A stretch of 64,000 nt of DNA from an uncultured bacterium. GTDB taxonomy: Bacteria; Desulfobacterota; Desulfovibrionia; Desulfovibrionales; Desulfovibrionaceae. Below the pieces are notes generated by a model, which saw only the letters and a list, made by a program, of their open reading frames with translations, did no database searches and was not told where the DNA came from. The DNA is taken from NCBI GenBank assembly GCA_905214305.1, contig CAJMLK010000005.1, forward strand, positions 19,415 through 83,414, given 5' to 3'. The translations under genes and the position numbers were made by a program. Shown piece after piece: positions 43,437 through 52,738 of this stretch. Every line of letters begins with the position of its first letter. Position 1 is the first letter of the stretch.

Positions 43437-46150
43437 GCGATGTGAAGGCTGACAAAGCCACGCTGATAACCTGCCATGCCAATGCGGACTTTGACGCTTT
43501 TGCCGCCATGCTGGCTGCCCGTCATCTGTACAGACCTCACGTGCTGCTTTTTCCCGGCAGTCAGGAGCGCGGCCTGCAAAAGCTTTACGCAACGCTTGAT
43601 GCCGGGACCTACAATTTTTCCGACAGCGCGTCACTGGACTGGGATTCCTTTGACCGGCTGGTGGTGGTGGACACGCGCCAGCGCGGCAGGGTCAGTCATG
43701 TGGCCCCGTTGCTGGATCGCCCCGGCGTGCGTGTAGAAATATGGGATCATCACCCGGAATCGGGCGACGACATCACCCCCGACAAGCTGTATTTCGCCCC
43801 GACCGGGTCTGTCACAAGCCTCATCGTGCAACATCTCAGCCAAGCCGGGACCCGCCTTGAAGCGGAAGATGCCACCCTGCTGGGGCTTGGCATCTATGGC
43901 GACACCGGTTCCTTCACCTATTCGTCCACCACAAAGGCGGATTTTGAGGCTGCCGCATGGCTGCTTGGCCAAGGGATGGACGTTAACCGCATCAACGACC
44001 TTGCCGCCCACGAGCTGACCAGCCTGCACATACAGGCTCTCAACAGCCTGCTGGAATCGGCCAGAACCTACACCATCAACGGAACACAGGTGGTGCTGGC
44101 CGAAGCCTCCATGGAGCATTATCTGGGCGACTTTGCCTACCTTGCGCACCGGCTTATGGAAATGGAGAAGTTTATTGTTCTTTTTGCCATTGGCCTGATG
44201 GGAGACCGCATACAGGTTGTTGCCCGCAGCCGCAGTGATGCTGTCAATGTGGGCGACATCTGCGCGGCCCTGGGTGGTGGCGGGCATGTTTATGCAGCGT
44301 CGGCTTCTGTGCGTCACATGACCCTGCATGAAGTGCGCGATGCCATCCTGCGGCAACTCTATGCGCAGGCCCAGCCAGACAAGACCGCGCGCGAATACAT
44401 GTCTTCTCCCGCTGTGGGCGTGGAATCCACAGCCACCATACGGCAGGCGGATGAACTGATGTTGCACTTCGGCCTCAAGGCCGTGCCTGTTTTCATACCG
44501 GGCACACGCAGGTGCGAAGGGCTGCTGGACGCCCAGACCGCTTCACGCGCCAGCGCTCACGGACTTGGTGAGGCCCGCGTGGAAGACTACATGCAACGGC
44601 GCATACAGGCGTTGCCGCCGGAAGCCGTGCTCAAAGACCTGACCGCCGCCATTGTCGGCGCACGCCAGCGTCTGGTCCCCATTGTTGAAAACGAAGATGT
44701 GATCGGCGTTGTGACGCGCACCGACCTTATTAATGTTTTTGCGCATGAGCCGGGCAATCTGCCCGTTCTGAAGCATTCCTCCAGCAAGGAACGCCATGTG
44801 GGCAAGCTCATACAGGACCGTTTGCCCGCTTCCGCAAAAAACCTGCTCCATCTGGCGGGCAGGCTTGGGCGCGATCTTGGCTTGCCCGTCTATGCCGTGG
44901 GCGGATTTGTGCGTGATCTTCTGCTCAACAGGGCCAATCAGGATATTGATCTGGTGGTGGAAGGCAACGGCATTGCCCTGGCAAAGGCGCTGGCTGCGGA
45001 ACTTGGCGGGAGAGTGCGCGAACATCAGGAGTTTTTGACCTCGGTGGTCATCTTCAAGGACGCCGCAGGCCGCGAATCGCGCATTGATGTGGCTACTGCC
45101 AGACTTGAGTATTATGAGTACCCCGCTGCGTTGCCTACCGTGGAGCTGTCCTCCATCAAAATGGACCTGTTTCGACGCGATTTTTCCATAAATGCTCTGG
45201 CGGTGCGGCTGGACAGCACACCATTCGGGCAGCTTGTGGACTTTTTCGGTGGGCAAAGGGACATAAAAGAGCGCATCATACGTGTGCTTCATACCCTGAG
45301 TTTCGTTGAAGACCCGACACGCTGTCTGCGGGCAGTGCGTTTTGAGCAGCGCTACGATTTTCGCATAGGAGCAGGCTCGGAAAAGCTTATTAAAAATGCT
45401 CTTGGCCTGAAATTGATGGACAGGCTCAGCGGCCCGCGCCTTTTTCATGAATTCAAGCTGATCTGCGACGAGGATAATCCGCTGGCCTGCCTTGAGCGAC
45501 TCGATCAGCTCGGCATACTCCCAGCCATTGCGCAACAGCTGACACTTGCGCCGGGCAAGAAAGGCATCCTCGAAGAACTTCAGGATATGCTGTCCTGGTA
45601 TCGTCTGCTGTACTTTGAAAAAATGCCTCAGCCCTGGCTCGTCTATTTTCTTGGTCTTTGCCACGGCCTGCCCTATGCGGAAACATCCGTGCTCTATCGG
45701 CGCATGGGGCTGCCTGAAAACAAAAGAAACGAAATACTTGGCCAGCGCGAACAGATGCGTACCGTAAGAGGCCGTCTTGAAAGCCTGCAAAAACGCCAGA
45801 GCGAACAGGACTTCAAGGTGAGCGACCTGTGTGGAATGCTGGCCCCTCTTTCACTCGAATCCCTGCTCTATCTCATGGCAGAAACCGGCGATGAAGCGCT
45901 GCAAAAAAAGCTGTCCCGCTACATTACCCAATGGCGGCATGAAAAAGTGGACATCACCGGTGAAGACCTGAAAAAATTGGGCTTGCCGCCCGGGCCACTG
46001 TTCAGCCACATCCTGCGGCTGGTGCTTCAGGCAAAACTGGACGGCACGGCACCGGGGCGTGAAGAACAGCTGGCGCTGGCACGCAGTCTGGCCCACCAGA
46101 GGTCACGGGCCTCAGAGGGAAAACAGGCAGGCGCTGCGCGCAGCAAATGA
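43433..46150 (+). CDS. DHH-CBS-tRNA nucleotidyltransferase (poly(A) polymerase family) fusion
   Basis: A 905-residue multidomain protein. The N-terminal DHH phosphoesterase has HANADFDA (15-22) and WDHHPES (Asp103 His104 His105), followed by a DHHA1-like region with GGGGHVYAASA. Two CBS domains are at about 320-440. The class II nucleotidyltransferase head has GGFVRDLLL (about 489) and DIDLVVEG (about 503), then RRDFSINALAV and RNA-binding helices. This architecture is known from A-adding or CCA-adding enzymes in several thermophiles and deltaproteobacteria. GTG 43433 overlaps the xer stop; GGAG lies upstream. Confidence 0.93.
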   Translation: MSDVKADKATLITCHANADFDAFAAMLAARHLYRPHVLLFPGSQERGLQKLYATLDAGTYNFSDSASLDWDSFDRLVVVDTRQRGRVSHVAPLLDRPGVRVEIWDHHPESGDDITPDKLYFAPTGSVTSLIVQHLSQAGTRLEAEDATLLGLGIYGDTGSFTYSSTTKADFEAAAWLLGQGMDVNRINDLAAHELTSLHIQALNSLLESARTYTINGTQVVLAEASMEHYLGDFAYLAHRLMEMEKFIVLFAIGLMGDRIQVVARSRSDAVNVGDICAALGGGGHVYAASASVRHMTLHEVRDAILRQLYAQAQPDKTAREYMSSPAVGVESTATIRQADELMLHFGLKAVPVFIPGTRRCEGLLDAQTASRASAHGLGEARVEDYMQRRIQALPPEAVLKDLTAAIVGARQRLVPIVENEDVIGVVTRTDLINVFAHEPGNLPVLKHSSSKERHVGKLIQDRLPASAKNLLHLAGRLGRDLGLPVYAVGGFVRDLLLNRANQDIDLVVEGNGIALAKALAAELGGRVREHQEFLTSVVIFKDAAGRESRIDVATARLEYYEYPAALPTVELSSIKMDLFRRDFSINALAVRLDSTPFGQLVDFFGGQRDIKERIIRVLHTLSFVEDPTRCLRAVRFEQRYDFRIGAGSEKLIKNALGLKLMDRLSGPRLFHEFKLICDEDNPLACLERLDQLGILPAIAQQLTLAPGKKGILEELQDMLSWYRLLYFEKMPQPWLVYFLGLCHGLPYAETSVLYRRMGLPENKRNEILGQREQMRTVRGRLESLQKRQSEQDFKVSDLCGMLAPLSLESLLYLMAETGDEALQKKLSRYITQWRHEKVDITGEDLKKLGLPPGPLFSHILRLVLQAKLDGTAPGREEQLALARSLAHQRSRASEGKQAGAARSK

Positions 46151-46273
46151 TCAAACCGGCCCTGTCCCGGCCCGGCCTGCGCACCGGGCGGTCATTGAAA
46201 GCTTATATGGGTAATATGCTGAATATGCTGTACATATTGAGTATCAACATTTTTATGCCATTTCGTTTTCCGC

Positions 46274-46302
46274 TTGCTCCTGATGGTCAAGCGGTGTATA
46301 GA
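46274..46302 (+). promoter_or_regulatory. Possible promoter abutting the HIT gene start
   Basis: TTGCTC (46274-46279), a 17-base spacer and TATAGA (46297-46302). The predicted start would fall at or just before the ATG at 46311. Confidence 0.4.
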
Positions 46303-46310
46303 AAAAAACT

Positions 46311-46865
46311 ATGAAACAATTGTGGGCGCCTTGGCGTATTGAATATATTCTTGGACCAAAACCGGACACCTGTGTGTTCTGTCTTCCCACCGATACACGA
46401 GAGGATGAACAGCGCCTCGTTCTGTACAGGGGGCGGCACGCTTTTGTTATCATGAACAAGTTTCCATACAATAATGGGCATATCATGGTTTGTCCCTACA
46501 GGCATGTCATGAACCTTGCCGATCTGGATACCAGCGAAGCCCATGAAGTTATGGATCTTCTTCAGACGTGCTCCGTAATCTTAAAGAAGCACTTTAACTG
46601 TGAGGGCATCAACATCGGCCTCAATCAGGGTGCGGCAGCCGGAGCCGGTATCAGGGAACACATGCATTTTCATCTGGTTCCACGGTGGACCGGCGATTCG
46701 TCTTTCATGGCAGTTTTTGACGAAGTGCGTACAATGCCTGAACATCTAAGTCGCAGTTATGCGGCGTTGAAACCATATTTCACGAAAGGCGCCTTGGCTG
46801 GGGAGCCATGCGGCGCCGGTTCCTCGCCTCATCAGGAAGGTTGCAGTCCGCAACGGAACAGTTGA
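46311..46865 (+). CDS. HIT-family nucleotide hydrolase/transferase
   Basis: A 184-residue protein of the histidine-triad superfamily, closest in look to the bacterial AP4A phosphorylase-like branch. It opens MKQLWAPWRIEYI, has CVFC near residues 21-24, the NKFPYNNGHIMVCPYRH segment, and the catalytic triad HMHFHLVPRW (about 122-131). The C-terminal 30 residues are Gly/Ser/Cys-rich and not family-like. No Shine-Dalgarno sequence precedes the ATG, and a promoter-like element abuts it. Confidence 0.9.
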   Translation: MKQLWAPWRIEYILGPKPDTCVFCLPTDTREDEQRLVLYRGRHAFVIMNKFPYNNGHIMVCPYRHVMNLADLDTSEAHEVMDLLQTCSVILKKHFNCEGINIGLNQGAAAGAGIREHMHFHLVPRWTGDSSFMAVFDEVRTMPEHLSRSYAALKPYFTKGALAGEPCGAGSSPHQEGCSPQRNS

Positions 46866-47014
46866 CGGAACAAGTGGCGGAGGAAGTGTTTTTTACGCCG
46901 GGCGGCGTGAAAAATTCGGCTGGAGAGCGCAAGCTGTGTCCCTCATGGGCGGGCGGCATTCTCAAAAAGCCCGTGAATTTTTTGAGATAGCTTTAGCCTG
47001 AGAGGAGTGTGTCT

Positions 47015-47452
47015 ATGCGGTATATCAAGGTTCTCTTGCTGGCCGTCGTTTTTTTTCTTGCCCTCGTGTTCTTCTTTCAGAATCAGGGGCCTCTTTCGCA
47101 GGACATGGTGTTAACGCTTCACCTTTTCTTTATTCCGCCCATGCATTCCATTCCGCTGCCGTTCTACTTTCTGGTGATAGTGGCATTCGCCCTGGGGGCC
47201 TTGCTTACCTTGAGCTTCCTTGTGTGGGACAAGCTGAATCTTTCGGCCCGACTGATGAAGCACAAGTGGCACATCAGCAGCCTTGAGCGCGAAATGGCCC
47301 AGCTTCGCAAGAAGGCCGACACGGAAACCGCAAAGCGGAGCTTTTTGCACCGCAACAAGGAAAAAACCGATGGCGCGCAGGCTGCTCCTGCTGAAGCCAG
47401 GCCGGTTGCGGCAGCAGAAGAAGCTCTTGCTCCTGACCCTGACAAGCACTAG
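47015..47452 (+). CDS. LapA/DUF1049-domain membrane protein
   Basis: A 145-residue inner-membrane protein with two helices (about 4-24 and 45-70). FFFQNQGPLS after the first helix and the LVWDKL stretch after the second are the LapA pattern. A coiled-coil cytoplasmic part and an Ala/Pro-rich tail follow. LapA (YciS) works with LapB in controlling LPS synthesis in E. coli; no lapB is in the window. GAGAGGAG is seven bases from ATG 47015, a better fit than GTG 47009. Confidence 0.82.
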   Translation: MRYIKVLLLAVVFFLALVFFFQNQGPLSQDMVLTLHLFFIPPMHSIPLPFYFLVIVAFALGALLTLSFLVWDKLNLSARLMKHKWHISSLEREMAQLRKKADTETAKRSFLHRNKEKTDGAQAAPAEARPVAAAEEALAPDPDKH

Positions 47453-47468
47453 ACGGTTTTGTTTTTGG

Positions 47469-47497
47469 GGCGCTGTCGTGACTTTTTCGGCAGCGCC
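47469..47497. terminator. First of two hairpins after the LapA-like gene
   Basis: GGCGCTG pairs with CAGCGCC around a 15-base loop that contains T-rich sequence. Confidence 0.4.
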
Positions 47498-47499
47498 GT

Positions 47500-47545
47500 A
47501 CAGCGGAGCAGACAACACGCATGGAGTGGCCTGCTCCGCTGTTTC
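47500..47545 (+). terminator. Second hairpin, likely terminator before mutS
   Basis: ACAGCGGAGCAG and its exact complement around a 19-base loop, followed by TTTCT on the plus strand. Confidence 0.5.
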
Positions 47546-47586
47546 TAACGCGGTTCCCGCGCTCCCTTTTGCCCTGAAGCACTGCC

Positions 47587-50373
47587 ATGTCTGAACCTAC
47601 TTTCAAGATGACCCCCATGTTTGAGCACTACATGAGCATCAAGGCTGACTACCCTGATGCTCTGCTTTTTTATCGCATGGGTGACTTTTATGAACTTTTT
47701 TTTGATGATGCCGAGCTTGCGGCGCGTGAACTGCAGATAACCCTCACCAGCCGCAGCAAAGATCCGAAAAATCCCATCCCCATGTGCGGCGTTCCCTGGC
47801 ATGCAGTGGACACCTACGTGGCGCAGCTGGTGGACAAAGGCTATCATATTGCCATCTGCGATCAGGTTGAAGACCCCAAGACGGCAAAAGGGCTGGTAAA
47901 AAGGGCTGTGACCAGCGTCAAGACTCCGGGCACGGTGCTCGATGACGCCAATCTGAGCACCAAGAGCCATAACTACCTTGGCGCTCTCTGCCCCGGAAGT
48001 GATGCTGATAATGGCGGTTTTGCCTGGCTGGATGTCTCTACGGGGCAATGGTCGGGCGTAGATTTCAAACGGCAGGCAGAGCTGTGGCAGTGGGTTCAGA
48101 AAATGGCCCCCCGTGAGCTTCTTGTTCCCGAAGGTTTTGAACCGCCTGCACGGACATTGCTTGAAGGCATACGCCTTGTACGCCTGCCTGTGAGCCGGTT
48201 TGATCTCAAACGCTCGACGGAGCGCGTTCTTGCTGCGCAGGGGGTGCGCGAGGCCGCCGCCCTCGGCCTTGCCGGTCATGATGAAATAATGCGGGCGTGC
48301 GGCGCACTGCTGGCGTATCTTGCACAAACCCAGATGCGCAGCCCGGAGCATCTGCAGCCTTTTCAGCGTCTGGACTTGAGCCGCAGGCTTATCATTGACG
48401 AAGTTACGGAACGCAATCTGGAAATTTTCAGCCGTCTGAACGGGCGCAAGGGCAAGGGAACCCTGCGCCACGTGCTGGATGACACCATGACACCGATGGG
48501 CGGCCGCCTTCTGGAAGACATGCTGCGCCACCCCTGGCGCGAAAGCTCCCCCATTGTCCGCACACAGGACGCCGTGGAGTGGTTTCATGCGGATGACGGT
48601 CGCCGGGCCGCCCTGCGCGAGGCCCTTGACGGCGTATACGACATGGAGCGCCTTTCCACGCGCATCAGCCTCAATCAGGGCAGTCCGCGCGACTTTATCG
48701 CGCTGCGCAACAGCCTGGCCGCCCTGCCGCAGGTTTTTGCCGCTCTTACCGGCCCCACAACTTCTCTCCTCCTGCGTCCTGATCAGGAAAACGATGCCGA
48801 GGAAAGTTCCCCGCAAGAAAGCGGCGTCACGCAGCCCCGCGCTCTGGCCGAACTTCTCAAGACCTGGGACACGATGGAGGACTGCACGCAGCTTTTGCAA
48901 AGCGCTCTTGTGGACAGCCCGCCTCCGGTCATTACTGACGGGGGACTTTTCAAAAGCGGCTATAACGCCGAACTGGACAGGTTGCTTGATCTGGCCGAAC
49001 ACGGTGAGCAAAAGTTGCAGGCCATGCTGACGCAGGAGCAGGAAAATACGGGCATCGCCAAACTGAAATTGGGCTATAACCGTGTTTTTGGCTATTATTT
49101 CGAAGTATCACGGGCGGCCCACAGCGGCGCAGCGCCCTATCACTTCATCCGCCGCCAAAGCCTTGCCAATGCCGAACGCTTTACCACTGAAGACCTGAAA
49201 AATCTTGAGGAAGAGCTGCTTTCTGCTTCGGACAAACGCAAGGCGCTGGAATACAGCCTGTTTCAGGACTTGCGCCAGCACATGTCCAATCAGCGGGAAC
49301 GTGTTGCCCACATGGCCCAGCTCGTAGCCCACCTGGATTACTGGCAAAGCCTTGCACAGGTGGGGCGTCTCAACAACTGGTGCAGGCCAGAGCTTGAAAG
49401 TGACGCCAACCTGACCATCCGTGAGGGGCGTCATCCGGTGGTGGAGGCCATGATCGGCCGCGCCAACTTTGTTCCCAATGATTTCAGACTGGATGAAAAA
49501 CGTCGCCTGTGCCTGCTTACCGGTCCCAACATGGCGGGTAAATCCACAGTATTGCGTCAGGTTGCCATTATCTGCCTTCTGGCGCAGATGGGTTCAATGG
49601 TTCCGGCCACATCGGCCCGGCTCGGCCTTGTGGACAGGCTTTTTTCCCGGGTGGGGGCTTCTGACAATCTGGCGCAGGGCCAGAGCACCTTTATGGTGGA
49701 AATGATGGAGACTGCGCGCATCCTGCGTCAGGCCACAAAGCGCAGCCTCATCATACTGGATGAAATCGGACGCGGAACCAGCACCTATGACGGTGTCGCT
49801 CTGGCGTGGGCCATGGTGGAAGACCTTGCCCGTCGTGCTCAGGGGGAGTTGCGCACTCTTTTCGCCACCCATTATCACGAACTTACGGCCCTCGAAGGTC
49901 GTGTTGACGGTGTTTTTACAATGAATATCGCCATCAGCGAGTACAGCGGCGATATTCTTTTCCTGCACAAGCTTGTTCCCGGCCCGGCGGACAGAAGCTA
50001 CGGCGTAGAAGTGGCAAGGCTGGCTGGCGTTCCCGTTCCTGTGGTGCAGCGTGCCAGAGCTATCCTGGCCAACCTGGAGCGCGGGCGCGACGTGGCGCGA
50101 AAGGCGGTTGTTACCGCCGTGTGCCTGCCCGGCCTTGATCTGCCTGAAGCCAGCCCCGCAGAAGAAATGCCTGTTCTGCATGCGGCTCCTCCGCGCTCCG
50201 AGCATCCTGTGGTAGAGTTGCTGCGCCAGCTGGAACCGGAAGAATTAAGCCCGCTTGATGCCCTTAAAACTCTTATGGAATGGAAAAAACTCTGGGGCGC
50301 ACAGCCGGGCAGCGATACCGCACAAAGCGAAAATCCCCACAAGGGACGCGGGGAAGAAGGCAGCCGTGGTTGA
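47587..50373 (+). CDS. mutS: DNA mismatch repair protein MutS
   Basis: A 928-residue mismatch-recognition ATPase. The N-terminal mismatch-binding wedge includes YRMGDFYELFFDDA (about 28-41), with the Phe-x-Glu that stacks on the mismatch. The clamp and lever regions follow, and the ATPase has Walker A GPNMAGKST (646-654), the DNLAQGQSTFMVEM stretch, Walker B SLIILDEIGRGTST and the FATHYHEL loop. It is slightly longer than E. coli MutS (853). Its stop overlaps the GTG start of the next gene. Confidence 0.97.
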   Translation: MSEPTFKMTPMFEHYMSIKADYPDALLFYRMGDFYELFFDDAELAARELQITLTSRSKDPKNPIPMCGVPWHAVDTYVAQLVDKGYHIAICDQVEDPKTAKGLVKRAVTSVKTPGTVLDDANLSTKSHNYLGALCPGSDADNGGFAWLDVSTGQWSGVDFKRQAELWQWVQKMAPRELLVPEGFEPPARTLLEGIRLVRLPVSRFDLKRSTERVLAAQGVREAAALGLAGHDEIMRACGALLAYLAQTQMRSPEHLQPFQRLDLSRRLIIDEVTERNLEIFSRLNGRKGKGTLRHVLDDTMTPMGGRLLEDMLRHPWRESSPIVRTQDAVEWFHADDGRRAALREALDGVYDMERLSTRISLNQGSPRDFIALRNSLAALPQVFAALTGPTTSLLLRPDQENDAEESSPQESGVTQPRALAELLKTWDTMEDCTQLLQSALVDSPPPVITDGGLFKSGYNAELDRLLDLAEHGEQKLQAMLTQEQENTGIAKLKLGYNRVFGYYFEVSRAAHSGAAPYHFIRRQSLANAERFTTEDLKNLEEELLSASDKRKALEYSLFQDLRQHMSNQRERVAHMAQLVAHLDYWQSLAQVGRLNNWCRPELESDANLTIREGRHPVVEAMIGRANFVPNDFRLDEKRRLCLLTGPNMAGKSTVLRQVAIICLLAQMGSMVPATSARLGLVDRLFSRVGASDNLAQGQSTFMVEMMETARILRQATKRSLIILDEIGRGTSTYDGVALAWAMVEDLARRAQGELRTLFATHYHELTALEGRVDGVFTMNIAISEYSGDILFLHKLVPGPADRSYGVEVARLAGVPVPVVQRARAILANLERGRDVARKAVVTAVCLPGLDLPEASPAEEMPVLHAAPPRSEHPVVELLRQLEPEELSPLDALKTLMEWKKLWGAQPGSDTAQSENPHKGRGEEGSRG

Positions 50374-50776
50374 CGGCAACCCCTGGTCTGTTCTTCAGTT
50401 TATTGCCGAACGGCGCATTGAAGAAGCACAATCGCGCGGGGCCTTTGACAATCTGCCGGGTCAGGGAAAGCCGCTTGAGCTTGAGGATACGAGCCATGTG
50501 CCGGAAGACTTGCGCATGGCCTACAAGATTCTCCGCAATGCCGGCTATCTGCCACCGGAGCTGGCTGAACGCAAAGAATTGAATCGCCTGATCGACCTGC
50601 TTGATCAGTGCGAGGATGAACAGGAACGCGTGCGGCAGATGCAGAAGCTGCAATTCATGGTTGTACGCACCCGCATGCGCTACCAGCGCCATATGTGCAT
50701 TGAGCAGGACGATCCTTATTATGACAGGCTGCTGGACAGAATCTGTGCCGTCGGCAGGCCCAAAAAAACATCCTAG
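50366..50776 (+). CDS. DUF1992 (DnaJ-homologue C28-like) protein
   Basis: A 136-residue soluble protein with the DUF1992 pattern: IAERRIEEAQSRGAFDNLPGQGKPL in outline, then PEDLRMAYKILRNAGYLPPE and a helical end. The family occurs in bacteria and in eukaryotic DNAJC28; no activity is established. GTG 50366 overlaps mutS and has GAAGAAGG upstream, indicating translational coupling. Confidence 0.88.
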   Translation: MVDGNPWSVLQFIAERRIEEAQSRGAFDNLPGQGKPLELEDTSHVPEDLRMAYKILRNAGYLPPELAERKELNRLIDLLDQCEDEQERVRQMQKLQFMVVRTRMRYQRHMCIEQDDPYYDRLLDRICAVGRPKKTS

Positions 50777-51124
50777 GGCATGCAATTTCATGATCCGTGA
50801 CGGCTTTACAGCAGGCCGCTGCGGATCGAACCCGCCGAAAACGATCACCGGGGCATCGATACCAAAACATTGCTCTGCGAAGCCCCGGAGCACAGGCCTC
50901 ATGCCAGCAACCGCGGTGGGCGTCCAATGCCTGTTGTACTGAATGATTCGCGGATATGCGCCCGTTGAATATATGCGCATAACATATTGCGGCACGCGCT
51001 TCGGACGGGCGGCCTTTTTCCGCCTGAAGGCCCTGTGGGCAGGGCTGCGATTGACGTGGGGCCTGTACGGGCGCCTTTCATGGGTCGCCGTCAGGACAAC
51101 GGCAGGTTGCAAGATGCAGCCGCG
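50777..51124. other. Intergenic region between convergent genes, no gene recognised
   Basis: About 350 bases between the DUF1992 stop and the Smr gene stop. It holds a 7-bp GC stem (CCGGGGC...GCCCCGG, around 50850-50890) but no frame with a binding site and no tRNA. A minus-strand frame through here only survives by running antisense into mutS. Confidence 0.5.
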
Positions 51125-52216
51125 CTAATACAGGTCGGAATCCGCTGGCAGCCGCTCCCAATAAATACGCCCTTTTTTGCGGTATTTGCGCAGCAGTACA
51201 TAAACGCTGCCCGGCCCGCCGTCATGCGCCTGCGCAGTGCAAAAGGCCAGCACTACCCTTTTGAGCGGCTCCTGGGTCAGCCAGATTTGCAGTTTTTCAC
51301 GCAAGATTCCGATGCCGTCAGGCGAATTGCGCCCACGCCCCGGAACAATCAGCACCGTGCGCAATCCCTTGTACCAGCAGCCACGCAAAAAGCCGCGCAA
51401 GGCCTCGAAAGCCTGTACGGCGTTAAGCCCGTGCAGATCAAGGTGTCCTTCCGGGCTGAGAGAACCTGCCCGCAGCTTGTTCATGATCATCTGGTCAAGC
51501 CCGACCACATGACCTTCAATGTATTCGTCAGTAAACGACAGAGCAAACTCCAGCTTGCCTTCCATAAAATCCTGCAAGCCAAGCTGGCCCTGCGGGGGCG
51601 GATTTCCTGCTTCAGGAGCCGGAGCGATGTCACGGCCACGCCCCTGAAGGGGCTGCACCTGCCCCATGGCCTGCATGAAGACGGCGTCTTCATCCGCATC
51701 CCAGTCCGAGCCTGTGTTTTCAGTGGTCATGTTGTTGCAAGCCCCCTGTTCTGCACAGGCAGACCCCGGCTTGCCTGTAGTGTTTTTCATGAAAGCTCTT
51801 TCCGGCCCATTGGCGGGCAAAATTTCTTTTTTTGGCTGGGAAGGATTTTCCCGTGTTGTGGTACAGGCGCGGGATTCTTTTTTATTTTTTTTGTCGGTGA
51901 GCTTTTTACCCGGCAAAGCGCAGTGCTCTTCAAGCAAAAAAGTGCCGGACTGATCCTCATTTTTCACGTTTCTTTTTCCACGGCCCTTTTCCGGCGTGGA
52001 GACATGACCGACAGCGTGCAAAAAAAGTTCACAGTCTTCGGCATCCTGAACGTCCGTTGCTGCCGCATGATCACGTTGCATGCCGGTACGGATGATGCGG
52101 CGAGATCTTCCCTGAATGGCACTTTTACCCGGTTGGCGTTTTTTGTCTTTGTCGGGGAATTTTTCGGCAGCAAGGGCACGAAAAGGATTTTCTCCAAAAG
52201 AGTCTGAGCCGGTCAC
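51125..52216 (-). CDS. Smr-domain protein with long disordered N-terminus
   Basis: A 363-residue protein. The C-terminal Smr domain (about 255-345) has HLDLHGLNAVQAFEAL, LIVPGRGRNSPDG and the late GGPGSVYVLLRK, as in nicking or ribosome-rescue Smr proteins. The first 240 residues are polar and low-complexity, and contain a short motif twice: EDCELFLHAVGHV...GRGK (about 55-77) and DEDAVFMQAMGQV...GRGR (about 165-188). GTG 52216 is used because AGGAGG is six bases upstream. It sits after the secG terminator. Confidence 0.82.
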   Translation of the reverse strand: MTGSDSFGENPFRALAAEKFPDKDKKRQPGKSAIQGRSRRIIRTGMQRDHAAATDVQDAEDCELFLHAVGHVSTPEKGRGKRNVKNEDQSGTFLLEEHCALPGKKLTDKKNKKESRACTTTRENPSQPKKEILPANGPERAFMKNTTGKPGSACAEQGACNNMTTENTGSDWDADEDAVFMQAMGQVQPLQGRGRDIAPAPEAGNPPPQGQLGLQDFMEGKLEFALSFTDEYIEGHVVGLDQMIMNKLRAGSLSPEGHLDLHGLNAVQAFEALRGFLRGCWYKGLRTVLIVPGRGRNSPDGIGILREKLQIWLTQEPLKRVVLAFCTAQAHDGGPGSVYVLLRKYRKKGRIYWERLPADSDLY

Positions 52217-52243
52217 GTGCCACCTCCTGCTAAAAATGCCTGT

Positions 52244-52270
52244 AAAAAAAGCCGCGGCGTACCGCGGCTT
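52244..52270 (-). terminator. Terminator downstream of secG
   Basis: GCCGCGG pairs with CCGCGGC around a 4-base loop, with seven T after it on the minus strand. Confidence 0.85.
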
Positions 52271-52292
52271 TTCAATCCGATTGAAAGAAGGT

Positions 52293-52685
52293 CTATTGCC
52301 CCGCAGGCGCTGCCGGAGCTTCGGCAGGGGCGCTCTGACTTTCAGCGGGCGCAGTCGGGCTTGTGGGAAGCGGCTCAGCCTGCTGTGCAGGGGCCGGAGC
52401 CGATTTCGGCGCAACGGGATCTTCAATTTTTACGTTGAGAATGGTGGACTCTCTGCTGGGGCGAGAGCTGCTCACATAAGTGTAGCTCAGCGAAGTGATG
52501 ACAAATATCACGGCCATAAGCGTGGTCAGCTTGGCAAGTATGCCACCAGCCCCACCACTGCCGAAAACAGAAGTATTGCCTCCGCCGAAGATGACGCCCA
52601 TGCCCTCCTTGCCCGACTGCAGGAGCACAAGGATAACAAGCAACACGCATACAATGATATGCAGCGTAAGAATAAGAGTCTGCAC
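52293..52685 (-). CDS. secG: Preprotein translocase subunit SecG
   Basis: A 130-residue inner-membrane protein with two helices (about 3-22 and 52-70) and the conserved LLQSGKEGMGVIFGGGN loop between them. The C-terminal 45 residues are Pro/Ala/Glu-rich and look disordered, a common variable feature. GTG 52685 is preceded by GAGGAGG; the frame is open to 52739. It follows tpiA, an arrangement seen in many bacteria. Confidence 0.94.
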   Translation of the reverse strand: MQTLILTLHIIVCVLLVILVLLQSGKEGMGVIFGGGNTSVFGSGGAGGILAKLTTLMAVIFVITSLSYTYVSSSRPSRESTILNVKIEDPVAPKSAPAPAQQAEPLPTSPTAPAESQSAPAEAPAAPAGQ

Positions 52686-52738
52686 GTATTCCTCCTCGCC
52701 GTCCGGCCACAGCCCGATGGCGCGCCAGAAGTTGGGCA

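Noticed and set aside
46808..46990. 60-codon plus-strand frame overlapping the end of the HIT gene
   Set aside because: No binding site, overlaps a real gene, and no conserved-looking features. A frameshifted natural C-terminus of the HIT protein was considered, but the triad and core are complete without it.
50273..51112. 279-codon minus-strand frame
   Set aside because: Antisense to the end of mutS and all of the DUF1992 gene; only its start lies in intergenic sequence.
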